From Gemmatimonadota bacterium (GTDB lineage: Bacteria; Gemmatimonadota; Gemmatimonadetes; Gemmatimonadales; GWC2-71-9), in the NCBI GenBank assembly GCA_003220795.1, contig QHTK01000043.1, positions 30,819 to 94,818 of the forward strand: a stretch of 64,000 bases of DNA, in the 5' to 3' direction. Below, piece after piece: positions 35,295-43,403 of this stretch. Every line of letters begins with the position of its first letter. The first letter of the stretch is position 1. The notes beneath the pieces are model-generated. The model ran no database searches. It was not told the DNA's origin and saw nothing but the letters and a program-made list of their open reading frames with translations. Both the position numbers and the translations under genes were made by a program.

Positions 35295-36188
35295 CTAGGC
35301 CGGTTCAGGACCGGGAGCAGGCGCCGCTCGGGTTGCGACGCGGAGCAGCTGCTGCTGCTTCTCGCCCAGGACCAGCGCCGCGTCGTCGCGCAGCCGCTCG
35401 CTCGAGTACACTGCCGCGACAGCGCTCCCCGAGCCACACAGCCGCACCCAGAGAGGGTGCGTCTGCGCGAGCTTTTCATACAGTGCGCGGAGGGCCGGAT
35501 GTTTGCCGAAGACGGGGATCTCGAAGTCGTTCCCCCCCAATCTGCCGACGCTGCCCCAGGCCGTGAACGCCCCTGCGTCGAGCACGACCGGCCCGCGCGC
35601 GGCGGGCTCGGGATACAGCGCGTCCCACCAGCGGTAGGCGTCCGGGGTGGCGATGGCGATCCGCGGCACGGCCACGAGCGCGGGCGCGGCGGGTGGGGGA
35701 TCAAGCCGGAACAGCCGCTCGCCGCGTCCCCACGCGACCGCCGCGGGCGCCCCGCTCGCGAGAAATGGGACGTCCGCGCCCAGTCGAACGCCGAAATGGA
35801 GCAGCTCGTGGCGGGGGACGACATTGCCCGCGAGCGCGTTCACGGCGTGCAGCGCGGCCGCCGCGTCGCTCGACCCGCCCCCCAGACCGGCGCGCACAGG
35901 GATCCGTTTGGTTAGCTCGATCGTCACACCGAACGTGGCGGCGCTCGCTTCCAGCACGGCGCGGGCGGCGCGCACCGCGAGATTGGCCTCCGGGGGGCCC
36001 AGATCGGGGCCGTGCACCGTGAGCGCGACGCCGGAGCTCGCGCGGGTGACGACGAGCTCGTCTGCCAGCTCGAGCAGCGCGAAGGCGGTCTCGATCTGGT
36101 GATATCCTGAGGGTGCTTCGCGCGCCAGGATACGCAGCAGCAGGTTGAGCTTCGCGTGCGCCGCGATGCGTACCCGGTCGACCGCCAC
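35295..36188 (-). CDS. ispE: 4-diphosphocytidyl-2-C-methyl-D-erythritol kinase
   Basis: 297 residues of a GHMP kinase. AHAKLNLLLRIL gives the family's N-terminal Lys; PVRAGLGGGSSDAAAAL is the ATP loop; PFLASGAPAAVAWGRGE and LCGSGSAVAAVYS complete the pattern. It makes the phosphorylated intermediate of the MEP isoprenoid pathway. Start GTG at 36186-36188, one base after the stop of the flippase-like gene. Confidence 0.96.
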   Translation of the reverse strand: MAVDRVRIAAHAKLNLLLRILAREAPSGYHQIETAFALLELADELVVTRASSGVALTVHGPDLGPPEANLAVRAARAVLEASAATFGVTIELTKRIPVRAGLGGGSSDAAAALHAVNALAGNVVPRHELLHFGVRLGADVPFLASGAPAAVAWGRGERLFRLDPPPAAPALVAVPRIAIATPDAYRWWDALYPEPAARGPVVLDAGAFTAWGSVGRLGGNDFEIPVFGKHPALRALYEKLAQTHPLWVRLCGSGSAVAAVYSSERLRDDAALVLGEKQQQLLRVATRAAPAPGPEPA

Positions 36189-36189
36189 G

Positions 36190-37245
36190 TCAGACTCCGG
36201 TCGCGGCCGCCTCGCGCAGCTCGCCGAGGTGGATCCGCAGGCGCGACAACGAGTACAGACCGAGCAGCGTGATCGGCAGGAACGTGCTCACGTGGTACGC
36301 CAACGCGTAGCTCACCGCTCGAGTCGCATCGATGCCGTAGATGGCGAGCGTGACGCGCGTGGCCGCTTCGAAGACGCCGACGAACCCGGGGGAGGCCGGG
36401 AGCGCGACCCCGAACCCGATGATACCCTGCAGCAACAACGCGCCCTCGGGCGGGACGGCGAGACCGAAGGCGCGGAAGCACACCGCGAACGCCGCCGCGT
36501 TGACGAGCCACTGCAGCAGCGACCACGCGAGCACCCCCGAGAAGCGGGCCGGGCTCTTCAGCACCTCGAGCCCTGCGATCAGCCCCTCAGCGATTCGGGT
36601 GAGCCGCGCGGCAATGCGCTCGGGGAGCACGGCGTGGGTGGCGCGGCGGAGCAGCGTGAGCCACGGCGCCGGCCGGTGCACGACGAGCACGGCGACGACG
36701 AGCACGGCGCCGAAGAATACGGCGGCGCCGACCGTGATTCGCGAGACCGAGGTCATGCCGATCTGGGCGTGACCGGGGAACGCCGGGGAAGCGATGGCGA
36801 GCATCATCAGGCCGACCAGCAAGAGCCCGTCGAGCACGCGCTCCACGCCGACCGACGCGAGCGCGGTGCTGAACCGCACCGGGAGCTGTTGCTGCGCCGC
36901 GTAAGCGCGCGCGAACTCCCCGGCGCGCACCGGCAGCAGGTTGTTCGCCATGAAGCCGATGGCCGTCGCGTGCCACAGCGGCAGCAGCGGGAGGCGCTGG
37001 CCCCCGACGTCCCGGAGGATCAGCTGCCAGCGCAGCGTGCGCAACGGGAAGGTGAGCGTCGCCAGCGCGACCGCGGCGAGCAGCAGCAGCGGATCGGCGC
37101 GCCGCAGGTGGCCGACCAGCTCACGTGGATCGATGTCGTGCAGCGCCCACGTGAGCAAGGCGAGCGTGACCACGAGCCCCACGACCCACGCCCAACGGGA
37201 CGCGTGAGACGCGCTCGGAGGTTTAGGGACGGTCGACGGCGGCAA
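36190..37245 (-). CDS. Lysylphosphatidylglycerol-synthase-like / flippase-like polytopic membrane protein (UPF0104)
   Basis: About 351 residues from TTG at 37245; the true start could be one of several codons near. About eight membrane helices. Conserved features: FMANNLLPVRAGEFARAYAA, TALASVGVERVLDGLLLV, and LPASPGFVGVFEAATRVTL, typical of the transmembrane part of MprF-like proteins and of AglD/flippase-like proteins. No aminoacyl-transferase domain, so lipid transfer or flipping is more likely than lysinylation. Its start overlaps the HPt-like gene 3' end by about 23 nt. Confidence 0.85.
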   Translation of the reverse strand: MPPSTVPKPPSASHASRWAWVVGLVVTLALLTWALHDIDPRELVGHLRRADPLLLLAAVALATLTFPLRTLRWQLILRDVGGQRLPLLPLWHATAIGFMANNLLPVRAGEFARAYAAQQQLPVRFSTALASVGVERVLDGLLLVGLMMLAIASPAFPGHAQIGMTSVSRITVGAAVFFGAVLVVAVLVVHRPAPWLTLLRRATHAVLPERIAARLTRIAEGLIAGLEVLKSPARFSGVLAWSLLQWLVNAAAFAVCFRAFGLAVPPEGALLLQGIIGFGVALPASPGFVGVFEAATRVTLAIYGIDATRAVSYALAYHVSTFLPITLLGLYSLSRLRIHLGELREAAATGV

Positions 37246-38746
37246 CGAGCAGGGTCCGGATATCGACGATCGGCAGGGTCTCCTGCGGCGGGACATCCTT
37301 CACGGCAACGAGCTCCTGGAGCGATGCGGATCCGATGCCGGCCTGCACCAGCCGCTCGTACGCCGCCCACGAGCCGGCGAGGTCGAGCGTCTCGACAGCG
37401 GGGGCGGGGGCGGGGGCCGGGGCGCGAGGGGGCGGTGCGGCCGCGGGCCGACGGTGCAGGGGCGGCGACGCGGGGACGGGGGCCGGCGGCGCGACTGTCG
37501 CCCCCGACGCGCCGAGGCTCCTGACCCGCTCGATCACGGGAGCGAGCTCGGCGGCGAGCGCGTCTTCGTCGCCGGCGCTCGAGCCGACAAGCAGGTCCCC
37601 GACGCGCCGCAGCTCGGCGGCGAACGCCGCGGCGTGGCCAACCGCGCTGCCGTTAGCGACGGCGTCGCGCGCCGCGACGGCGAACTCGGCGACGCGGTCC
37701 GCCAGAATGCCGCCCCCCGCGTTCGCGAGCGCGCGAAACGTGCTCCCCAGCGTGTGCGCGCGCAGCTCCCGTTGGGTGGTGCTCGGCGCCCGCTCGAGCG
37801 AATCCGCCGCCTGGCGCAGGTGCTCGCCATGGCTCACCAGCTCGAGCCGGCCGAGCGTCGACGGGCGGGCCACGGGCACGCCGCGCGAGACGAGGTGGGG
37901 TCCCGAATCGTTGTAGTAGAGCGCGCCGATCGACACGACGTCCGGCTCGCTCTCCATCGACTGGACCAGCAGCGCGGCGAACTTGCGGAACTCCGCGCCT
38001 TCCGGGTCGGGACGGCCGCGCTCGGCGACGTCGCGGGCCGAGCGCGCGATGGCCGTCGCCGCCGTCTGAAACAGCTCGGCCACGTTGCCTGGGGGCTCGA
38101 GCCCCGAGCGCGACAGGTCGGCGATGGTGCGCTCGATGCCGTCGAGCAGATCGGGGAGCGGCGGCAGATCAGCGAGCGCGGCCAGCCCGCGCAACGGCTG
38201 GAGGGCACGCAGCACGTGCTGCAGCGGGTCGTGCGCGAGCGGGTTGGCGCGCAGCGCCTGGGCGGCGCGGTCCAGCGCGCTGGCGATGGCGGCTCCTTCG
38301 CGCGCGATGAACGCCCGCGCGCCCGCGTCGAGCCCCAGCGCCTCGGCGGCGCGGATCTGCGCCGACGGCCGTCCCGCCACCTGGTCGAGCTCCTGGCCCA
38401 GCGCCTCGGCCTTCGCCGTGTCCGCGTCGGTCCACGCGCCCGCGCGGCGCACGAAGATCTTGAGGTCGTCCACCGCGCGCACGCCCAGCTGCTTGGTTTG
38501 CCCGTCCCAGCTGCGCCGGCCGTCATGCACCGCGCGCGCCAGCGACTCGAGGCCCGCCGCCGCCCGGGCGATCGCCTGCTGGTTCGCCATCAGCGCGCTG
38601 CCGCGCAGCGCCCGGGCCAGCCGCACCAGCTCGTCGGCGCTGGGGTGCTCGCTTTGGGCGAGCAGCCCGTCGAGGCGCTCCAGGTACTCCCCCGCCTCGA
38701 GCGCGAAGAAGTCCGACATGCCAAGCGGCTTGTTGGGTTCGGTCAT
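37223..38746 (-). CDS. Degenerate HPt-domain scaffold protein
   Basis: 507 residues, mostly helical. An N-terminal HPt-like bundle reads FFALEAGEYLERLDGLL then RLARALRGSALMAN. In the phosphotransfer consensus (His-Thr-Leu-Lys-Gly-Ser) the His is replaced by Arg45. A second bundle carries QHVLRALQPLRGL (His177) and a third RAHTLGSTFRALANAGGGI (His331), both imperfect. A Pro/Ala linker (about 420-455) leads to a small C-terminal part. It resembles a CheA/multi-HPt N-terminus without kinase, so a docking role in signalling is inferred. Start ATG at 38744-38746. Confidence 0.6.
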   Translation of the reverse strand: MTEPNKPLGMSDFFALEAGEYLERLDGLLAQSEHPSADELVRLARALRGSALMANQQAIARAAAGLESLARAVHDGRRSWDGQTKQLGVRAVDDLKIFVRRAGAWTDADTAKAEALGQELDQVAGRPSAQIRAAEALGLDAGARAFIAREGAAIASALDRAAQALRANPLAHDPLQHVLRALQPLRGLAALADLPPLPDLLDGIERTIADLSRSGLEPPGNVAELFQTAATAIARSARDVAERGRPDPEGAEFRKFAALLVQSMESEPDVVSIGALYYNDSGPHLVSRGVPVARPSTLGRLELVSHGEHLRQAADSLERAPSTTQRELRAHTLGSTFRALANAGGGILADRVAEFAVAARDAVANGSAVGHAAAFAAELRRVGDLLVGSSAGDEDALAAELAPVIERVRSLGASGATVAPPAPVPASPPLHRRPAAAPPPRAPAPAPAPAVETLDLAGSWAAYERLVQAGIGSASLQELVAVKDVPPQETLPIVDIRTLLVAAVDRP

Positions 38747-38765
38747 GGAGCTACAACATAAGCCA

Positions 38766-39497
38766 TCAGCTTTCGGCCGTCAGCGGCGGCGCCTCGTCCA
38801 CGAGCTTTCGCATGCGCCGCACCGCCTCTTCCATCCCCCAGAACACCGCGTTACTCACGATCGAGTGCCCGATGTTCAGCTCTTCGATCTCGGCGATCGC
38901 GGCGACCGGCTGTACGTTCTGGTAGGTGAGCCCGTGACCCGCGTGCACGGCGAGGCCGCGCGCCTTGGCGTGCGCGGCGGCACGCCGCAGCACACGCAGT
39001 GCCGCGTCGCCCTTCCGCCAGGTGTGCGCGTACCGGCCGGTGTGCAGCTCGATCGCGGGCACGCCGAGCTCGGCGGCGCGGTCGATCGTCGCCAGGTCCG
39101 GGTCGATGAACAGGCTCACGCGGATGCCGGCGTCCGTAAGGCGCCGCACGGCCGCCCCGACCTTACGGTCGGGGCTACGCAGCGCGAGGCCGCCTTCGGT
39201 CGTGATCTCCCGGCGCCGCTCCGGGACGAGCGTCGCCTGAAACGGCTTCACGCGACACGCGATGCGCACGATCTCGTCGTGGGCGCCGAGCTCGAGGTTG
39301 AGCACGCCGCGCACCGACGCCTTGAGGGCGCGCACGTCGGCGTCCTGGATGTGCCGTCGGTCTTCGCGCAGGTGTACCGTGATGCCGTCGGCACCGGCGC
39401 GCTCGGCCAGGTCCGCCGCGCGCACCGGGTCGGGCTCGGCGGTCTGGCGCGCTTCGCGCAGCGTCGCGACGTGATCAATGTTGACGTACAGCCGCAT
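38766..39497 (-). CDS. pdxJ: Pyridoxine 5'-phosphate synthase
   Basis: 243 residues. Condenses 3-amino-2-oxopropyl phosphate with deoxyxylulose 5-phosphate to make pyridoxine phosphate (vitamin B6). Typical features: [68 protein letters not shown]. All active-site stretches present. Start ATG at 39495-39497. Confidence 0.98.
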   Translation of the reverse strand: MRLYVNIDHVATLREARQTAEPDPVRAADLAERAGADGITVHLREDRRHIQDADVRALKASVRGVLNLELGAHDEIVRIACRVKPFQATLVPERRREITTEGGLALRSPDRKVGAAVRRLTDAGIRVSLFIDPDLATIDRAAELGVPAIELHTGRYAHTWRKGDAALRVLRRAAAHAKARGLAVHAGHGLTYQNVQPVAAIAEIEELNIGHSIVSNAVFWGMEEAVRRMRKLVDEAPPLTAES

Positions 39498-39541
39498 GGC
39501 GTCTTACCTTCGGTTCACTTCGTCCAGCCCCAGGATCCTCC

Positions 39542-39985
39542 GTGAAACCACGACTGGCCGTGCTCGTCGCGCTGGGCTCCCTCGCGTGCGGAGGCGGCGG
39601 GAGCCGAACGCCCGCACCCCAGTCGCTCAACGAGACGCTCGCTCAGTTCCTCTCGGCCGTGAAGGCGAACGACGCGAAGCGCATGGGCGTCCTGTGGGGC
39701 ACGGAGCGCGGACCCGCCGCCGACTGGATGAAGGCCGAAGAGCTCAATCAGCGGGTCGCGGTCATCCAGCGCTATCTGAACCATGCCGGCTACCGTGTGG
39801 TCGAGGGCCCATTGTCGGTGCCGGGGCAGGAGAACCAGCGGAGCTTCCGCGTCGAGCTGCAGCGCGCCAACGGCTGCAACGTCGTGCTGCCGATCGACCT
39901 CGTGCGCGCCAAGAGCGGTACGTGGCTCGTGCTCGACGTCCACCTGGACATCGCGGGCAATCCGGCGGCCGGCTGCAAGCCGTAG
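39542..39985 (+). CDS. Small lipoprotein of unknown function
   Basis: 147 residues from GTG at 39542. Lipobox-like SLACG near residue 16, then a Pro/Ser linker and a soluble domain (LNETLAQFLSAVKANDAKRM, RVAVIQRYLNHAGYRVV, GTWLVLDVHLDI) of NTF2-like or lumazine-like size, with a Cys pair (near NGC and AGC). No recognised family. Divergent from pdxJ; nothing in the context gives a role. Confidence 0.6.
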   Translation: MKPRLAVLVALGSLACGGGGSRTPAPQSLNETLAQFLSAVKANDAKRMGVLWGTERGPAADWMKAEELNQRVAVIQRYLNHAGYRVVEGPLSVPGQENQRSFRVELQRANGCNVVLPIDLVRAKSGTWLVLDVHLDIAGNPAAGCKP

Positions 39986-40021
39986 TGGCGCGGAACGATC
40001 CACCATCGGGCGGCGTTAGAT

Positions 40022-40420
40022 TTACTCAGTCAGCTCGAGCAGGATTCCGGCGGTCGTTTGCGGATGCAAGAAGGCGATGCGCCGGCCCCCGGCCCCGCGG
40101 CGCGGGTGCTCATCGACGAGCCGGTAGCCGGCGGCCCGGCAACGCTCGAGCGCTTGGTCGAGATCGGGCACGCGGTAGCAGATGTGATGGATCCCCGGGC
40201 CGCGCCGGGCGAGGAACTGCGCCACGGGGCTCGCGGGGTCGCGGGGCTCGAGCAGCTCGATCTGCACGTCGCCCAGCGTGAGGCCCACGATCGTCGCGCC
40301 ATCGGCGGCTTCGGGACGCCCCGGCTCCAGGCCGAGAATGTCCTGGTAGAAGGCCAGGGCGTGGGCGATGCTCGGCACGGCGATGCCGACGTGGGCGACG
40401 CGGGCGGGGATGTCTGTCAT
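40022..40420 (-). CDS. mce: Methylmalonyl-CoA epimerase
   Basis: 132 residues of a vicinal oxygen chelate fold. VAHVGIAVPSIAHALAFYQD, IELLEP, GPGIHHICYRVPDL and FLHPQTTAGILLELTE match the family, with metal ligands from His, Gln and Glu in those motifs. Interconverts (R)- and (S)-methylmalonyl-CoA in propionate use. A lyase or glyoxalase of the same fold is possible, but the HHICYRV block favours the epimerase. Confidence 0.9.
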   Translation of the reverse strand: MTDIPARVAHVGIAVPSIAHALAFYQDILGLEPGRPEAADGATIVGLTLGDVQIELLEPRDPASPVAQFLARRGPGIHHICYRVPDLDQALERCRAAGYRLVDEHPRRGAGGRRIAFLHPQTTAGILLELTE

Positions 40421-40463
40421 CTGCCCGTCAACATAACGATTGCATCAGAGGGAGTGGAGTGTC

Positions 40464-40796
40464 ATGCCAGATCTACATCCCGTGGCGGTCACCGACGCCA
40501 CGTTCGGCCACGAGGTCGAGCAACAAAAGGGGCTCATCGTCGTGGACTTTTGGGCGACGTGGTGCGGCCCATGCCACATGGTGGCGCCCATCCTGGAGCA
40601 GCTTGCCGGAGAGTACCAGGGCAAGCTGAAGGTCGCGAAGCTGGACGTCGACGCGAACCAGCAGACGGCGATGCGCTTTAACGTACGCTCGATTCCGAGT
40701 ATTCTATTCTTCAAGGACGGGCGCCACGTCGACACGCTGGTGGGGGCGTATCCGAAGCCCGTGTTCGTCCAGAAGATCCAGCAGCATTTGTCGTAG
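40464..40796 (+). CDS. trxA: Thioredoxin
   Basis: 110 residues from ATG at 40464 (a GGAG-rich site upstream; a start at 40440 is less likely). Active site WCGPC (Cys34, Cys37) after VVDFWAT; cis-Pro loop RSIPSILFF; GAYPKPVFVQKIQQHL at the end. General protein disulfide reductant. Confidence 0.96.
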   Translation: MPDLHPVAVTDATFGHEVEQQKGLIVVDFWATWCGPCHMVAPILEQLAGEYQGKLKVAKLDVDANQQTAMRFNVRSIPSILFFKDGRHVDTLVGAYPKPVFVQKIQQHLS

Positions 40797-40814
40797 CATC
40801 CTCCCCGGAGGGCC

Positions 40815-41831
40815 ATGCGCGCGAGCACCGCTCGCCTGATGAACTCGCCGGTTCGCCTCGCGGACCTGACCTTCCCGCAGGTGAACCGGCTGATTCATCG
40901 TACCCGCCTCGCCTTCATCCACCTCGACAATCTGCTGGCTTTCGGCAAGCGCGACCGTGACGGCCGCGTGGACGGATACATCACGGCCCACCTCCCGGAT
41001 GAATGCCTGCTCGTGTTCTTTCGCAAGGGGGAGGCGGTCAACGCCGCCACGCTTCACCCGGCGGGCCGCCAGGTCGTCACGATCACCGAGGCGCTCAAGC
41101 GCATGCGAGCGGAAGTGGAGCGCGGCGATCTTGCATACTGCGCCGCGCCGATGGAGCAGCTTGCCTGGATGTATCAGTCGTGCGCCGTGCCGCTCCAGCC
41201 CCGCGCCGTAGACGCCGGCAGCCCCGGCGCCCTGTTCCCGGCGCTGCAGCAGGAGCAGGTGACCGGCGTGCTGGAGCTGATCTCGGACGGGCGGGTCTCG
41301 TACGCGCGGTTCGAGGACGGACGGTTCGTGGGCGGCTACTACTGCGACAAGCCGGACGAGCAGCCGGTGGGGCAGTTCTTCGAGACGCAGTTTCACGCCG
41401 CGTCGGGCGGCGCCGCGCCCGCCATCTCGGCGGTGCTGTTCCCGGCGGCCGCCGAGCTGCCGCAGCAGGCGCCGAACGCGCTGATCAACACCTACCGGGA
41501 GCTGTATTGGCGTATCGTCGACGAAGTGGAGAAGGAGTTCCCCGGCGAGGCGAAGCGGCGCGCTCAGAAAGTCAGCGCCGGCATCCTCGAGCAGCACAAG
41601 GCGATCGGGATCCTGTCCGCGGCGCGCGGCGCCGAAACGCCGGACGCCGTCGTGCAGCCGGAGGAGCTCGCCGCCGCCCTGATGGACTGGTCACGCCAGC
41701 TGCTCCAGGGCGTCGAGGTCATCATGCCCGGCACCGCACCCAAGATTCTGCGCGAGGCGACGCGCGAGCATCGCTACGTGCTGCAATCCGCGGGGTTTTA
41801 CGGGCAGCTGCCGTGGCCGGTGACGTGGTGA
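40815..41831 (+). CDS. Conserved cytoplasmic protein, function unknown
   Basis: 338 residues, not recognised. It has no signal peptide. The first half (LADLTFPQVNRLIHRTRLAFI) contains LPDECLLVFFRKGEAVNAATL and the second SGALFPALQQEQVTGVLEL split as FPALQQEQVTGVLELISDG and RFVGGYYCDKPDE, the pattern of paired DUF4388/PATAN-like sensory modules, though this is uncertain. Start ATG preceded by GGAGGGCC. Ends two nt before rsmI, so probably co-transcribed with it and with trxA. Confidence 0.55.
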   Translation: MRASTARLMNSPVRLADLTFPQVNRLIHRTRLAFIHLDNLLAFGKRDRDGRVDGYITAHLPDECLLVFFRKGEAVNAATLHPAGRQVVTITEALKRMRAEVERGDLAYCAAPMEQLAWMYQSCAVPLQPRAVDAGSPGALFPALQQEQVTGVLELISDGRVSYARFEDGRFVGGYYCDKPDEQPVGQFFETQFHAASGGAAPAISAVLFPAAAELPQQAPNALINTYRELYWRIVDEVEKEFPGEAKRRAQKVSAGILEQHKAIGILSAARGAETPDAVVQPEELAAALMDWSRQLLQGVEVIMPGTAPKILREATREHRYVLQSAGFYGQLPWPVTW

Positions 41832-41832
41832 C

Positions 41833-42660
41833 ATGTCCGGCACCCTGTACGTCGTGGCGACGCCGCTCGGCAACCTCGACGACCTCTCCCCTCGCGCCGC
41901 ACTGACCCTGAAGCAGGCGGCCGCGGTCGCGGCTGAAGACACGCGGCACACGAAGACACTGCTCGTCCACGTCGGCTCTGACGCGGAGCTCGTGAGCTTC
42001 CACGCGCACTCCCCCGACTCGGCGCTGCGCCGCATCCTCCACCTGCTGGGAACGGGCAAGGACGTGGCGCTCGTGACCGACGCGGGCACCCCCACCGTGA
42101 GCGATCCCGGGGCGTTCCTCGTCGCCGCCGCGCGCGAGCGCGACGTCCCGATCGTGACCGTGCCCGGTCCGACGGCGGTCGCCGCCGCGCTCGCGGTGTC
42201 GGGTCTCTCGGCCGACCGCTATCTCTTCCTAGGGTTTCTCCCTCGCAAGGGAAGCGAGCGGCGCCGGCTGCTCGACACGGTCGCGAAGAGCGAGTGGACG
42301 GTGGTGTTGTTCGAGGCGCCGCCGCGCGTGGCGGCGCTGCTCGAGGATCTCGCGGCGGCGTGCGGCGGCGAGCGGCGCGCCGCCGTGGCGCGCGAGCTGA
42401 CGAAAGTATTCGAGGAGACGCGCGCCGGGACCCTGGTCGAGCTCGCGGGTTATTACGCGGAGGCCCCCGCCCGCGGCGAAGTCACGGTCGTCGTCTCGGG
42501 GACCGGCAAACCCGTCCGGGAAGAGCGGCCCCCCGATCCGGGAGCCCGCGCCCGCGCGCTGCTCGCGCAGGGGATGACGCGCAAAGATGCAGCCGAGCGC
42601 CTCGCGGAGGAGACCGGGATCACGCGCAACACCGCGTATCGGCTCGTCAACGAACTATGA
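41833..42660 (+). CDS. rsmI: 16S rRNA (cytidine-1402 2'-O)-methyltransferase
   Basis: 275 residues. TPLGNLDDLSPRA, AAEDTRHTKTLL, VTDAGTPTVSDPG and GPTAVAAALAVSGL are SAM-binding and active-site signatures. The C-terminus (RKDAAERLAEETGITRNTAYRL) is the usual HTH-like tail. Methylates C1402 in the decoding centre with RsmH. The stop overlaps the next start (ATGA). Confidence 0.97.
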   Translation: MSGTLYVVATPLGNLDDLSPRAALTLKQAAAVAAEDTRHTKTLLVHVGSDAELVSFHAHSPDSALRRILHLLGTGKDVALVTDAGTPTVSDPGAFLVAAARERDVPIVTVPGPTAVAAALAVSGLSADRYLFLGFLPRKGSERRRLLDTVAKSEWTVVLFEAPPRVAALLEDLAAACGGERRAAVARELTKVFEETRAGTLVELAGYYAEAPARGEVTVVVSGTGKPVREERPPDPGARARALLAQGMTRKDAAERLAEETGITRNTAYRLVNEL

Positions 42661-43403
42661 AGCGCTTGACGTGTCTATGCTGCGCGCTCGGGCTGTCGCT
42701 CGCCGGCCGCTCGAATTGCGGATGGCGGATTGCGGATTGCGGATTGGGCACCCGGAGCTTCGGCCTGTCAAATCCGCAATCCGCAATCCGCCATCCGCAA
42801 GTAGCATCGCTAACGATCGGCCGCCTGCATTACGACGGCGGCGGCGATTGGTACAGCGGTCCCTCCAAACTCGTGAATCTGCTCGGCGCGATCCGCCAAC
42901 GCACCCGCCTCGCGGTGGGCGACCGGGAACGGGTCGTGACCCTGACGAGCCCCGGCCTGTGGGACGTCCCTTACCTCTATATGACGGGACACGGCAACGT
43001 GCGCTTCGCGGCCGAAGAAGTGCCGATCCTGCGTCGCTACCTCGAGCAGGGCGGGTTCCTCCATGCGGACGACGACTACGGCATGGACAAGTCGTTCCGG
43101 CGCGAGATCGCGCGTGTGTTTCCGGACCGTCCCCTCGTTGAAGTCCCGTTGACACACCCCATCTATCACGTACCGTATGAGTTCCCGAAGGGCCTCCCCA
43201 AGATCCACGAGCACGACGGCCTCCCGGCACAAGGGTTCGGCATTTTTTTGGGTGACCGTTTGGTCGTATACTATTCCTATCAAACGGACCTGGGCGACGG
43301 GTGGGAGGACCCCGAGGTCCACCACGACACCCCAGAACTGCACGAGGCCGCGTTGCGCATGGGCGTCAATCTCTTCACGTACGCCGTGAGCTCCACCCGG
43401 TGA
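42657..43403 (+). CDS. DUF4159 exported protein with a repeat-derived insertion after the signal peptide
   Basis: 248 residues from ATG at 42657. The signal segment (MKRLTCLCCALGLSLAGRS) is followed by about 28 residues (about 20-48) made by the perfect inverted repeat at 42716-42800. The DUF4159 domain then starts VASLTIGRLHYDGGGDWYSG and includes YMTGHGNVRF, GGFLHADDDYGMD and the YHVPYEFPKGLPK region. The family has a beta/alpha fold akin to class I glutamine amidotransferases; role unknown. It is coupled to the DUF4175 and TPR genes downstream, a grouping seen with other exported or cell-envelope modules. Confidence 0.85.
   Translation: MKRLTCLCCALGLSLAGRSNCGWRIADCGLGTRSFGLSNPQSAIRHPQVASLTIGRLHYDGGGDWYSGPSKLVNLLGAIRQRTRLAVGDRERVVTLTSPGLWDVPYLYMTGHGNVRFAAEEVPILRRYLEQGGFLHADDDYGMDKSFRREIARVFPDRPLVEVPLTHPIYHVPYEFPKGLPKIHEHDGLPAQGFGIFLGDRLVVYYSYQTDLGDGWEDPEVHHDTPELHEAALRMGVNLFTYAVSSTR
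42716..42800. repeat. Perfect 30-bp inverted repeat with ATTGCGG units in the DUF4159 gene
   Basis: The arm at 42716-42745 (TTGCGGATGGCGGATTGCGG followed by ATTGCGGATT) is the exact reverse complement of 42771-42800, with a 25-nt loop. Same family as 1010-1135. It falls in frame just after the signal-peptide codons. As RNA it would form a very stable hairpin about 60 nt after the start codon. Confidence 0.95.
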
